Of a DNA stretch of 64,000 nucleotides, positions 33,400-41,362 are shown piece by piece (within the stretch, counting starts at the first letter, position 1; every line of letters begins with the position of its first letter). The stretch spans positions 2,303,501 to 2,367,500 of the forward strand of contig CANLAD010000001.1 in NCBI GenBank assembly GCA_947488755.1. Reading direction: 5' to 3'. Under the pieces are notes generated by a model. The model ran no database searches, was not told where the DNA came from, and worked only from the letters and a program-made list of their open reading frames with translations. This stretch comes from an uncultured Erythrobacter sp. (GTDB lineage Bacteria; Pseudomonadota; Alphaproteobacteria; Sphingomonadales; Sphingomonadaceae). Made by a program: the position numbers and the translations under genes.

Positions 33400-33812
33400 T
33401 GCGCCCCGTCGCCACCGTGCCGATCCGCCTGGCAGGCTATGCCGGGCTGTTCGACATTGCCGATGCGGCGCGCGATGTGATCCGGCGCGGCGCGTTCGCC
33501 GCCACGCTGGCCGCGCGCGCGGACCCGCTGCCGCTGCTCTGGCAACATCGCCCAGACCAACCGATCGGCACGGTCGAGACCATCGCCGAGGACAAGCGCG
33601 GCCTGCGCGTGGTCGCCCGGATAGATCGCGCAAACAGTCGCGGTGCCGCATTGCTCAAAGCGGGCAAGGTGAGCGGCCTCAGCTTCGGATACCGGGCGCG
33701 CGCCAGCCGCAATGGACCCGAAGGTCGCGAACTCACCGCAGTCGACCTGTTCGAGATCAGCCTTGTCACCCATCCCCTGCAACACGGCGCGCGCGTGCAT
33801 CTCGTCACCTGA
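33399..33812 (+). CDS. GTA prohead maturation protease (g4)
   Basis: This 137-residue HK97-type (U35) serine protease cuts the scaffold region of the capsid protein. The motif LPLLWQHRPDQPIGTVE carries the catalytic His, and KVSGLSFGYRA carries the catalytic Ser. It is near the short end of the family. The ATG overlaps the previous stop by one base (TGATG). A terminator-like hairpin follows 32 nt after the stop. Confidence 0.93.
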   Translation: MRPVATVPIRLAGYAGLFDIADAARDVIRRGAFAATLAARADPLPLLWQHRPDQPIGTVETIAEDKRGLRVVARIDRANSRGAALLKAGKVSGLSFGYRARASRNGPEGRELTAVDLFEISLVTHPLQHGARVHLVT

Positions 33813-33844
33813 TCTGCCCCGCCACCCAATCCGACCACCCCGCC

Positions 33845-33870
33845 AGGCCGCCTCTTCAGGCGGCCTTTTT
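33845..33870 (+). terminator. Intrinsic-terminator-like hairpin before the capsid gene
   Basis: A perfect 9-bp stem (AGGCCGCCT / AGGCGGCCT) with a CTTC tetraloop is followed by TTTTT. It lies inside the operon, between prohead protease and capsid genes. It may reduce read-through, or form a 5' stabiliser of a processed capsid mRNA. Confidence 0.8.
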
Positions 33871-33898
33871 CATGCCCAACAGAAAGGCAAGACTACCC

Positions 33899-35056
33899 AT
33901 GGACATTACCATCCCCCAACCTGCCACCAAGCCGGTCGACACGCTCGAGCAGAGCTTCGACATCGTTGCGCGTCAGGACCGTGCCGAAGCCGACATCGCC
34001 GCCCTGCGCGGTGACGTCGACGAGGTGAAAGCGCGCATGGACAAGGTCGCACGCGCCGCATCGCGTCCCGCCATCGGTGGCACCGGCGAAACCGCCAGCG
34101 ATGAGGTCAAGGGCTTCGTCGAGGGCTATCTGCGCCGTGGTCACGAGACCGAAGTCAAGTCGATCAATGGCGGCGCGCCTGCCGATGGCGGCTATGCGGT
34201 TCCGCGCGAAATCGACGCGATCATCGCCCGCGAACTGGCCGAGATCAGCCCGATCCGCAACATCGCTCAGGTCGTGCAGACCGGCTCTTCGGGCTATCGC
34301 AAGCTCGTCGCGACCGGTGGCACGGCTTCGGGCTGGGTCAGCGAGACGGCGGGTCGACCCGGCACCGACACGCCCAACTTCGCCGAAATCGCGCCGCCCT
34401 CCGGCGATCTCTACGCCAATCCGGCGGCGAGCCAGGCAATGATCGACGATGCCGCGTTCGACCTTGAAAGCTGGCTGGCGAACGAGGTCGCGATTGAATT
34501 CGCCCGCGCGGAAGGCTCGGCCTTCGTCAATGGCACTGGCATGAACCAGCCCGAAGGCTTCCTGCAAGCGGGGACCGGCACCGATGTCGACGGGTCGCGC
34601 GCCTTCGGCCAGCTGCAATATATCGGTTCGGGCGATGCCGACGGCTTCGACACCGCGCCCGATGTGAAGCTGATCGATCTGATCCATTCGCTCAAGGCCG
34701 GCCACCGCCAGGGTGCGAGCTTCGTGATGAATTCGGCAACGCTTGCCAGCATCCGCAAGATCAAGACCACTGATGGCAACTTCCTGTGGCAGCCCGGTCT
34801 GGTCGAAGGGCAGCCCGACCGTCTGCTCGGCTACCCGGTAGTGGAAGCCGAAGACATGCCCGACATTGCGGGCGGCGCCTTTCCCATCGCGTTCGGCAAT
34901 TTCCGCCACGGCTACCTGATTGCCGAACACGCTGCGACCCGCGTGCTGCGCGATCCGTTCACCAACAAGCCCTTCGTCCACTTCTACGCGACCAAGCGGG
35001 TGGGCGGACAGGTGCTCGATTCAAACGCGATCAAGCTGCTCAAGATCGAGGCCTGA
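33899..35056 (+). CDS. GTA major capsid protein (g5)
   Basis: This 385-residue HK97-fold protein forms the head shell. The N-terminal ~100 residues are a helical delta domain (EQSFDIVARQDRAEADIAALRGDVDEVKARM), presumably removed by the g4 protease. The mature part starts near GFVEGYLRRGHE and includes GGYAVPREIDAIIARELAEISPIRN and the C-terminal LLGYPVVEAEDMPDI plus GNFRHGYLIAE. The ATG at 33899 has AAAGG upstream; an in-frame ATG at 33872 is possible. The gene is bracketed by terminator-like hairpins. Confidence 0.95.
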   Translation: MDITIPQPATKPVDTLEQSFDIVARQDRAEADIAALRGDVDEVKARMDKVARAASRPAIGGTGETASDEVKGFVEGYLRRGHETEVKSINGGAPADGGYAVPREIDAIIARELAEISPIRNIAQVVQTGSSGYRKLVATGGTASGWVSETAGRPGTDTPNFAEIAPPSGDLYANPAASQAMIDDAAFDLESWLANEVAIEFARAEGSAFVNGTGMNQPEGFLQAGTGTDVDGSRAFGQLQYIGSGDADGFDTAPDVKLIDLIHSLKAGHRQGASFVMNSATLASIRKIKTTDGNFLWQPGLVEGQPDRLLGYPVVEAEDMPDIAGGAFPIAFGNFRHGYLIAEHAATRVLRDPFTNKPFVHFYATKRVGGQVLDSNAIKLLKIEA

Positions 35057-35103
35057 TCCTGCCTGGCGGGGCGGTTTCCCCCTTTCCGCCCTGCTGCACC
35101 TTA

Positions 35104-35139
35104 CCCCCGCGCCGTGACCTGCGGCGCGGGGGCCTTTTT
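35104..35139 (+). terminator. Strong intrinsic-terminator-like hairpin after the capsid gene
   Basis: A perfect 11-bp GC-rich stem (35104-35114 with 35122-35132) and 7-base loop are followed by CCTTTTT. It lies 47 nt after the capsid stop and 26 nt before the next gene, in the middle of the GTA operon. Confidence 0.85.
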
Positions 35140-35165
35140 GATGAACAGACGTATTGGAGACAGCG

Positions 35166-35720
35166 ATGCGGCGCACACTCGTGCAGCCAGCGGACGTGAG
35201 CACCGCGCTGGCCGAATTGAAGACATGGCTGGGCATCAGCCGCTCGAACGAAGACGATATGCTGGCAGGATTGCTGCGCGCCGGATTGGAAGCGTGCGAG
35301 GCGTTCACAGGCCAGGCCCCCCTCTCGCAAACGGTGGAGGAACACCTGCCGGTGCGAGGCGGATCGTATGACCTGAAGTCGCGGCCTGTCCGCGCTTTGT
35401 TGAATGCAGAACTGGTCGCCCAGGACGGCACGCGCAACGCGATCGATACAGGCGATCTTGGATTTGTCCTACATTCGGATGGGACGGCCCGTGTCGAAAG
35501 CGCGCCAGCATTCGAGGGTCGGGCGATTTCCCTGCACCTCGATGTCGGATTGGCGGCAGACTGGGCAACGGTGCCCGCATCGCTTCGGCAGGGTCTGATC
35601 CGGCTCGCAGCGTTCGAATACCGCTATCGCGACCAGGCGGTGGGCGACAAACCCCAGGCCGTCCCGCCCGCCAGCGTCACCGCCCTGTGGCGTCCGTGGC
35701 GCCAGCTCAGGCTCGCATGA
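35166..35720 (+). CDS. GTA head-tail connector / adaptor protein (g6)
   Basis: This 184-residue protein matches the gp6-like head-tail connector family: VSTALAELKTWLGISRSNEDDMLAGLLRAGLEACEAFTGQ at the N terminus and the helical end LRQGLIRLAAFEYRYRDQ. It would bind the portal ring on its outer face. The ATG at 35166 has GGAG 6 nt upstream, better than an in-frame TTG at 35154. It ends in an ATGA overlap with the next small gene. Confidence 0.87.
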   Translation: MRRTLVQPADVSTALAELKTWLGISRSNEDDMLAGLLRAGLEACEAFTGQAPLSQTVEEHLPVRGGSYDLKSRPVRALLNAELVAQDGTRNAIDTGDLGFVLHSDGTARVESAPAFEGRAISLHLDVGLAADWATVPASLRQGLIRLAAFEYRYRDQAVGDKPQAVPPASVTALWRPWRQLRLA

Positions 35721-35881
35721 TTACCGCGCGCGCTGCGACCGAGCGGCTCATCGCCAGACTTCAACGCAGGGGCGCCGATATCGCCGCACGCCATGCCACA
35801 CGGATCGCGCTTGCGCAGGCCCGCGCCGGATCGTCCTGGCGCTCGGCAGCCGCGCTCTGGCCCGATCTCGAACAGGATTGA
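35717..35881 (+). CDS. Very short GTA protein in the g7 position
   Basis: This predicted product of 54 residues is basic and helical (TERLIARLQRRGADIAARHATRIAL). It occupies the slot of g7, the head-completion/stopper protein, which is about 110 residues in the Rhodobacter GTA. It overlaps g6 by ATGA and ends 4 nt before g8. It may be a reduced g7 or an unrelated protein; no domain can be recognised. Confidence 0.6.
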   Translation: MITARAATERLIARLQRRGADIAARHATRIALAQARAGSSWRSAAALWPDLEQD

Positions 35882-35885
35882 ACCC

Positions 35886-36281
35886 ATGGAGAACGCTTTG
35901 CGAGCCGCGCTGATCGAATGGCTGCGTGCCGATCCTGCGCTCACCGATATCAACGCAATCGAAGAAGAAACCCCGGTGGCCGCCAGCGCCCCGTGGCTTG
36001 GCATTGCCGCCAGCGCCTCGCGGGACTGGGGCACGAAGGACCGGCGCGGGCGAGAAGTGCGGATCGCGCTCGAACTCGAAAGCCGAACCGATGCGCCGGC
36101 CGCCGATGCGCCGCTGTTGGAAGCGATCGAGGCACGCGTGCGCGATCTGCCACCGTTCCATCCCGGTTTCGAGCTCGCCTCGATCCGGTTCCTGCGCGCT
36201 CGCAGCGAAGCGCGCGCCAACAATCTGCGCGGCGCGCTGCTCGAATTCCGCTTCCGCCTGTTTGCACCCCTGAATTCCTGA
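35886..36281 (+). CDS. DUF3168 tail terminator protein (g8)
   Basis: This 131-residue protein of the DUF3168 family corresponds to GTA g8 and phage tail-completion proteins that cap the tail tube at the head end. The N-terminal ENALRAALIEWLRADPALTD and the central WGTKDRRGREVRIALELESR are characteristic. The ATG at 35886 follows the previous stop by 4 nt. Confidence 0.88.
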   Translation: MENALRAALIEWLRADPALTDINAIEEETPVAASAPWLGIAASASRDWGTKDRRGREVRIALELESRTDAPAADAPLLEAIEARVRDLPPFHPGFELASIRFLRARSEARANNLRGALLEFRFRLFAPLNS

Positions 36282-36294
36282 AGGAGATTATCCC

Positions 36295-36702
36295 ATGCCC
36301 GCCCAGAACGGCTCCGCCTTCCTGCTCAAGATCGGCGACGGCAGCGCCTCGCCAACTTACGAAACGGTCGCAGGCTTGCGCACCACCCAGCTCTCTATCA
36401 ACGGCGATGCGGTCGTCATAACGCACAAGGAATCCGGCGGTTGGCGTGACTTGTTGTCGGGCGCGGGAACGCGCTCGGTCTCGGTCAGCGCCGCCGGCAT
36501 CTTCCTTGGTAGCGATGCCGAGCGAGCGATCCGCGCCCACGCACTTGCCGGAACTATCGACGATTACGAATTGTCGTTCGAAGACGGCGAGCGTCTGCGC
36601 GGGCGCTTCCTCGTCCAACGGCTCGATTATTCGGGCGATTTCAACGGAGAGCGCAATTACACGCTCCAGCTTGAAAGCTCCGGTCCGGTCCTGCCCGCAT
36701 GA
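36295..36702 (+). CDS. GTA major tail tube protein (g9)
   Basis: This 135-residue protein belongs to the TP901-1 major tail protein family (GTA g9). Family parts are AQNGSAFLLKIGDGSASPTYETVAGLRTTQLSING, VVITHKESGGWRDLLSGAG and GRFLVQRLDYSGDFNGERNYTLQLESSG. It polymerises into the non-contractile tail tube. AAGGAGATT lies 7 nt before the ATG. The end overlaps g10 (ATGA). Confidence 0.93.
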   Translation: MPAQNGSAFLLKIGDGSASPTYETVAGLRTTQLSINGDAVVITHKESGGWRDLLSGAGTRSVSVSAAGIFLGSDAERAIRAHALAGTIDDYELSFEDGERLRGRFLVQRLDYSGDFNGERNYTLQLESSGPVLPA

Positions 36703-37013
36703 CCGCCGCCGCCAATCCCCATCGCGGCGAGGCGAGCCTGCAGGTCGGCGGGGCCGATCTGCGGCTGCGCCCCAGCTTCGAAAACCTCGTTGCCGCCGAA
36801 GAGGAATTGGGATCGCTGTTCGCGCTGGTCGAACGCGCGTCGGACGGCGCGCTTACGCTCAGCGAGATCGCCGCGCTGCTGCACCATTGCATCGACAGCG
36901 ATGAACGCCCCTCACGCCGGGCGATCGGCGAGGCGGTGATGGCCATGGGCCTTGTCGCTGCCACCGGGCCCGTGCGCGCGATCCTCGCGCAGGTGCTGCA
37001 AGGCCGATCGTGA
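36699..37013 (+). CDS. Gene transfer agent gp10 family protein
   Basis: This 104-residue protein belongs to the GTA-specific gp10 family, which lies between tail tube and tape measure. The segment GGADLRLRPSFENLVAAEEELGSLFALVERASD is the family hallmark. It probably works as a tail assembly chaperone together with the following gene, like lambda G/GT. It overlaps both neighbours (ATGA, GTGA). Confidence 0.9.
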   Translation: MTAAANPHRGEASLQVGGADLRLRPSFENLVAAEEELGSLFALVERASDGALTLSEIAALLHHCIDSDERPSRRAIGEAVMAMGLVAATGPVRAILAQVLQGRS

Positions 37014-37219
37014 GCACCGCACAACCCGGATCCTTTGCCGAGATGGCGCTGCGCTGCTGCTCGCACGCGGCCCGCCTGCTCGGCTGGAAACCGGGCGAAT
37101 TCTGGTCGGCGACGCCTGCGGAGCTCGCGGTCGCGATCCGTGAACCGGGCGACCCTGCAACCAACCCGCCAACCCGCGATCTGATCGCGCGCATGATGGA
37201 GCGTGACACCCATGAATGA
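37010..37219 (+). CDS. GTA tail assembly chaperone (g10.1, TIGR02216-like)
   Basis: This 69-residue protein has a GTG start whose last bases overlap the g10 stop. The motif LLGWKPGEFWSATPAEL is typical of the small phage conserved protein in GTA clusters. By position it is the second tail chaperone next to the tape measure. It overlaps g11 by 8 nt. Confidence 0.85.
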   Translation: MSTAQPGSFAEMALRCCSHAARLLGWKPGEFWSATPAELAVAIREPGDPATNPPTRDLIARMMERDTHE

Positions 37220-37793
37220 CGACTTCGACGACCTCGTAATCGACGTTCGCGCCTCGACCGAAGGCTTCGCCGCCGACCTTGAAAACATGCGCGGCAAGCT
37301 CGACAGCTCGCTGCTGGATGGGTTCGACAAGGCCGGGATCGTGCTTGAGCGCGGATTGCTCTCGGCCCTGAAGCGCGGCAGCCTGGGGTTCGACGATCTC
37401 AAGCAGGTCGCGTTCAGCGCGCTCGATGCGATTGCCTCGCACGCTTTGCAGTCCGGCATCTCCTCGCTGTTCGGCAGCGGCGGCAGTGGCGGCGGCGGCC
37501 TGGGTGGACTGATCGGCGGCTCGCTCGGGTCGCTGCTGGGCCTGCCGGGTCGCGCGACCGGCGGCCCGGTCGCTCCCGGTCGCGGGTACATCGTGGGTGA
37601 GAACGGTCCTGAACTGTTCGTGCCGACCAGCGCCGGGAAAGTTGCGAGCGATTTCGCCAATCCGAGCGGAGGACGCGATGTGCGCGTTGCGATCCAGCTC
37701 GCCACACCGCGCGGCACCTCCGCCCCGGTCGCGATGCAACGCTCTTCGCGCCAGGTCGCGAGCGCCGTGCGCCGCGCTCTGCAGGAGGGTTAG
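37212..37793 (+). CDS. GTA tail tape measure protein (g11)
   Basis: This 193-residue protein is a very short tape measure, in keeping with short GTA tails. It starts NDDFDDLVIDVRASTEGFAADLENMRGKLDSSLLDGFDKAG and ends with a glycine-rich hydrophobic region (SLFGSGGSGGGGLGGLIGG) followed by GRATGGPVAPGRGYIVGENGPELFVPTSAG, all standard for g11. The ATG at 37212 is chosen, 9 nt inside a possible GTG start at 37203. Confidence 0.9.
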   Translation: MNDDFDDLVIDVRASTEGFAADLENMRGKLDSSLLDGFDKAGIVLERGLLSALKRGSLGFDDLKQVAFSALDAIASHALQSGISSLFGSGGSGGGGLGGLIGGSLGSLLGLPGRATGGPVAPGRGYIVGENGPELFVPTSAGKVASDFANPSGGRDVRVAIQLATPRGTSAPVAMQRSSRQVASAVRRALQEG

Positions 37794-37796
37794 GCC

Positions 37797-40118
37797 ATGG
37801 CTTTCTGGCTCGCGCGCGAGAGGCGCAATCAGGAATCGAGCTTCATCCAGCGCTTCGATCCCCGGTTCTGGACCGTCAACTTTCCTCGGCCCGCAATGGC
37901 GTCGGTTATCAGCACCAGCGCGACCTCCATGCAGATCGATGTCGAATTGCATCACGAGGGCGAGCTGGTTGGGGTCATCTGGGACAGCGTCGACAGCCTC
38001 GACCATCCGCTGCTCGCCTACGAAACCAGCCGTGACTACTCGCATACGACGCTCAGCTTTCGCTGGCAGTCCAAAGGCGTGATTGCGCTGGATGGCGTCA
38101 ACGGGCCGACGCTGACGATCGAAGGGCGCGATGCGACCGGCGCGCCCCAAAGCTGGTACGTGCGGCTGTGGAATTACGCCGAGGGCTCACCCACCGATGC
38201 AACGATAACGCTGCCGTTCTCGCATCTCGAAAGCGGTTTCACCCTGCCCGGCACGCCAATCCATGCAAGCGATATCGATCGCATGTTTATCTCGCTCGTC
38301 GCGCCCGGCTATGTCGCGGGAAGCGACGCGCCACTGGCAGAGCGCTTCAACGGGCGTGTCACGGTGTCTCGGATCTCTTGCGACGGACGCGGAGCGATGC
38401 TCGATATCGGCGATGTACGCCTGCCGGTTCACGGCGAGCGGATGGCAACGGCCTTCGATGATGCCTATAACCAGACGCCGGCGCGGCTGGTGCGCGGCAT
38501 CGTCGGTCTCGGCTATCGTGAGGATGTGGTTCACTATGTCGGGATGAGCCACTTCATGCGGCTCACGAGGCAAAACGGTCCATTGCTGGTCGATCCGGGC
38601 GGAGCATTGTCCGAACCAGCCGCGCGCTGGCACGGGAACTTCTTTGCCGCCTGCGCCGCAAACGATCTCCAGGTCGTCGCCTCAATCTCATACGAGCTTT
38701 TCGACGCCTATTGCCCCGAAGACTGGAAACAGCGCACGTCGGTCGGAGCGCCCGCATTGACCGGGTGGGTGCCGCCCTCGACGCTGCTTTCGCCTGCGAA
38801 TACCCAAGCGATGGACTGGCTGCACGCAAGCACCCGTGCGTTTGTCGATCTGCTTCAGGATGCGGGCCAGCCGGTGCGCTTCCAGATCGGCGAGCCCTGG
38901 TGGTGGACCACGGCGGCGGGCGAAATCTGTCTCTACGACGATGCGGCGCGCGCCGCTTTCGGAGGATCGCCCCCGGTGATCGCCGACATGCGTGAGCCTC
39001 TCGAAAGCAATGAAACCGATTTGCTCGAACAGGCAGGCGCGCTTTTGGCGCAATCGACCGCCGACCTGACTGCGGCGATCCGAACCCGTGCCGCAGGCGA
39101 GGCGCAAGTGCTGCTGCTCGCTTTCACGCCGACGATTCTAGCCGCCGATATGCCGGAACTCTACCGCGCCAACCTCCCCACAGGGTGGGCGCGTCCGGCT
39201 TTCGATCGGCTGCAGCTGGAGGACTACGACTGGCTTACCGCAGGAGCCGACGCGTTGCGCCGGGCTGCCTACACCTTCGTCGATGCCCGCCTCGGCTACC
39301 CGCGAGAGGAGCAGGATTACCTGTCCGGCTTCGTCCTCGATCCCGAAGATGCGGAAGCGTTCTGGGAAAAGATCGACGCAGGCCTCGACCAAGCGGCGAA
39401 GCGCGGCGTGCCACGCCGCTACGTGTGGGCGCAGCCCCAGATCGCTCGCGATGGATACACGCGCCTGCCCCCTACAGGAGACGACCCCATGCAAGCATTC
39501 GATGACGTGCTCTATCCCTTCGCGCTCGGTCGCAGCACCGCTGTCGCACCGGAATTCTCGACATCGGTCACAGTCACCGCGTCAGGGCACGAGCGCCGCA
39601 ACGCGTTGTGGTCGGATGCACGCATCCATTTCGATGTGGGGCCGGGCATCCGCTCCGAAACCGAACTGTCCGAGCTGATCGCGTTCTTTCGTGCCCGGCG
39701 CGGCGCGGCGCGCGGCTTTCGCGTATGCGATCCGTTCGACCATTCCTCGAACGGCATGACCGGCTCGCCGACCATGTCCGATCAGTTGATCGGCATCGGC
39801 GACGGGCTCACCGCAGATTTTCAGCTGGTGAAGAATTACGGTCCGGCGAGCGATCCGCAGCGACGCCCGATATTGCGCCCGCGCGCCGATACGCTGCTGG
39901 TGAGCGTGGCGAGCACGCCTGTGCTCGACTGGTCGCTTGAGGCCAATGGCATGCTTCGCCTGGCCGAGGCTCCGGCAGCAGGTGCGCAGGTTCGCGCCGG
40001 TTTCCTGTTCGATGTTCCGGTCCGGTTCGCCGAAGACCGCATCGACATATCCGGTGTGAACTTCGAAGCTGGCGAAGCGCCCAGCATTCCCCTGATCGAA
40101 TTGCGCGAGGAAGGGTGA
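37797..40118 (+). CDS. Fused GTA distal tail protein (g12) with large N-terminal extension
   Basis: The product is 773 residues. The last ~209 residues (from residue 565, MQAFDDVLYPFALG, to the end) are a DUF2460 domain, the whole of a normal GTA g12 distal tail protein. The first ~560 residues are additional: a beta-rich region, then a segment with FFAACAANDLQVVASISYELFD, FQIGEPWWW, ICLYDDAARAAF and VDARLGYPREEQDYLSGFVLDP that looks TIM-barrel-like, similar as far as I recall to non-contractile tail sheath-type phage proteins. An in-frame ATG with AGGAGA 7 nt upstream marks the start of the DUF2460 part (39489), so a short product is likely too. Confidence 0.85.
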   Translation: MAFWLARERRNQESSFIQRFDPRFWTVNFPRPAMASVISTSATSMQIDVELHHEGELVGVIWDSVDSLDHPLLAYETSRDYSHTTLSFRWQSKGVIALDGVNGPTLTIEGRDATGAPQSWYVRLWNYAEGSPTDATITLPFSHLESGFTLPGTPIHASDIDRMFISLVAPGYVAGSDAPLAERFNGRVTVSRISCDGRGAMLDIGDVRLPVHGERMATAFDDAYNQTPARLVRGIVGLGYREDVVHYVGMSHFMRLTRQNGPLLVDPGGALSEPAARWHGNFFAACAANDLQVVASISYELFDAYCPEDWKQRTSVGAPALTGWVPPSTLLSPANTQAMDWLHASTRAFVDLLQDAGQPVRFQIGEPWWWTTAAGEICLYDDAARAAFGGSPPVIADMREPLESNETDLLEQAGALLAQSTADLTAAIRTRAAGEAQVLLLAFTPTILAADMPELYRANLPTGWARPAFDRLQLEDYDWLTAGADALRRAAYTFVDARLGYPREEQDYLSGFVLDPEDAEAFWEKIDAGLDQAAKRGVPRRYVWAQPQIARDGYTRLPPTGDDPMQAFDDVLYPFALGRSTAVAPEFSTSVTVTASGHERRNALWSDARIHFDVGPGIRSETELSELIAFFRARRGAARGFRVCDPFDHSSNGMTGSPTMSDQLIGIGDGLTADFQLVKNYGPASDPQRRPILRPRADTLLVSVASTPVLDWSLEANGMLRLAEAPAAGAQVRAGFLFDVPVRFAEDRIDISGVNFEAGEAPSIPLIELREEG
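39476..39491 (+). promoter_or_regulatory. Internal ribosome binding site and start codon inside fused g12
   Basis: AGGAGA (39476-39481) and an in-frame ATG (39489-39491) are separated by 7 bases, an ideal Shine-Dalgarno arrangement, exactly at the boundary of the DUF2460 domain. Initiation here would give a 209-residue protein of the normal g12 length. Confidence 0.65.
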
Positions 40119-40933
40119 TGCGGGTCTTTTTCCGTTCGGAGCTCGAAACGGCTGCAACCTATTGGCGGATCTGGAGGCGCGACGGAATCGCGCTGGGCTT
40201 CACGAGCCACGACCGCACTCTCACCTTCGGCGGCATGTCGCACCGGGCCGCGCCCGGTATGGTGCCTGCAGCGATCCGCACGACCGCGGAGCTCAGCGAG
40301 GACAGCGCAGGAGTCGAAGGCGCGCTGAGCCATGACTCGATCCGCTCCGAAGACCTCGCTGCGGGGCTGTTCGACGAAGCTGCGATTGAAGTGGGTATCG
40401 TGGACTGGGAGGCGCGAGAGGCCCATGCGCTCTACACCGGAACTCTCGGGCCGATCGAAGACGACGGACGCGGCTTTTCGGCGACGCTGCTATCGCCAAA
40501 ATCGCAACTGGAGCGCGACCTCGTCCCGCGCACCAGCCCGACCTGCCGCGCCGCCTTCTGCGGTCCGGGCTGTAACCTCTCGGCGGCACGGTTCACGTCG
40601 CGCGCCGCGGTGGTCGATGTGGATCTCGATTTCAATCGAGTGCGGTTCGACGCGATCGACACCGCTCTACACGTCGATGGAAGGGCGCGCTTTCTCGGCG
40701 GTCCGCAAACCGGGATCGCATTCGGAATTGTCGGCGTGCAGGACGGATGGCTGACGCTCGATCGACCGCTTGCCGAAGGTCTCCAGGCGGGAACGCGCGC
40801 AGAGGTACAGGAAGGTTGCGATCGCACCATCACAACCTGTGCTGAGCGTTTTGACAACGCTGCGAACTTCCGCGCCGAGCCATTTCTGCCGGGCAACGAT
40901 CTGCTGGCGCGATATGGTCAAGGCGGCTCTTGA
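40118..40933 (+). CDS. GTA tail hub protein (g13, DUF2163)
   Basis: This 271-residue baseplate hub protein combines DUF2163 and a phage BR0599-like C terminus. Conserved pieces are TYWRIWRRDGIALGFTSHDRTLTFGG, FDEAAIEVGIVDWE and the Cys-rich SPTCRAAFCGPGCNLSA, with further Cys in EGCDRTITTCAERFDNAANFRAEPFLPG. In the Rhodobacter GTA structure this protein holds an iron-sulfur cluster; the cysteines here are compatible. It is joined to neighbours by TGATG overlaps. Confidence 0.92.
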   Translation: MRVFFRSELETAATYWRIWRRDGIALGFTSHDRTLTFGGMSHRAAPGMVPAAIRTTAELSEDSAGVEGALSHDSIRSEDLAAGLFDEAAIEVGIVDWEAREAHALYTGTLGPIEDDGRGFSATLLSPKSQLERDLVPRTSPTCRAAFCGPGCNLSAARFTSRAAVVDVDLDFNRVRFDAIDTALHVDGRARFLGGPQTGIAFGIVGVQDGWLTLDRPLAEGLQAGTRAEVQEGCDRTITTCAERFDNAANFRAEPFLPGNDLLARYGQGGS

Positions 40934-41346
40934 TGTGCACTCTAACCGAAGGCGAGCGACTGGCTGCTGCGGCCGCCAGTCTAATCGGCACTCCGTTTTG
41001 CTTGCACGGGCGCGACCCTGCAAGCGGCCTTGACTGCGTCGGTCTGGTCCACGCCAGCCTCGCCGCGATTGGACACCAAGGTCAGTCACCGGAGGGGTAT
41101 GCGCTGCGGACCATCGATCCTCAGCGCTGGTTTGCCTGCGCCCACGATTATGGGCTGGTGAAGGCCCACGGCAGCATCCGCGCAGGCGATGTCATTTTGA
41201 CGAGCCCCGGTCCGGGTCAATCCCACCTGGCTATCGCCGAAAGCGAGATAAGCGCCATTCACGCCCACGCCGGCCTTCGACGCGTCGTACGGCAGACCCT
41301 GAGTGTCATGCCTGCAAAGCTCATGCGCTGGCGAATACCCGGTTGA
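40933..41346 (+). CDS. GTA NlpC/P60 cell-wall peptidase (g14)
   Basis: This 137-residue NlpC/P60-type cysteine peptidase is thought to cut recipient peptidoglycan during DNA delivery. The catalytic Cys is in LDCVGLVHASL (about residue 36), with His in QSHLAIAESE and a third residue in IHAHAGLRRVV. Size and order match GTA g14. The start is the ATG in a TGATG junction with g13. Confidence 0.92.
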   Translation: MCTLTEGERLAAAAASLIGTPFCLHGRDPASGLDCVGLVHASLAAIGHQGQSPEGYALRTIDPQRWFACAHDYGLVKAHGSIRAGDVILTSPGPGQSHLAIAESEISAIHAHAGLRRVVRQTLSVMPAKLMRWRIPG

Positions 41347-41362
41347 GACGGAGACAAGCGAT

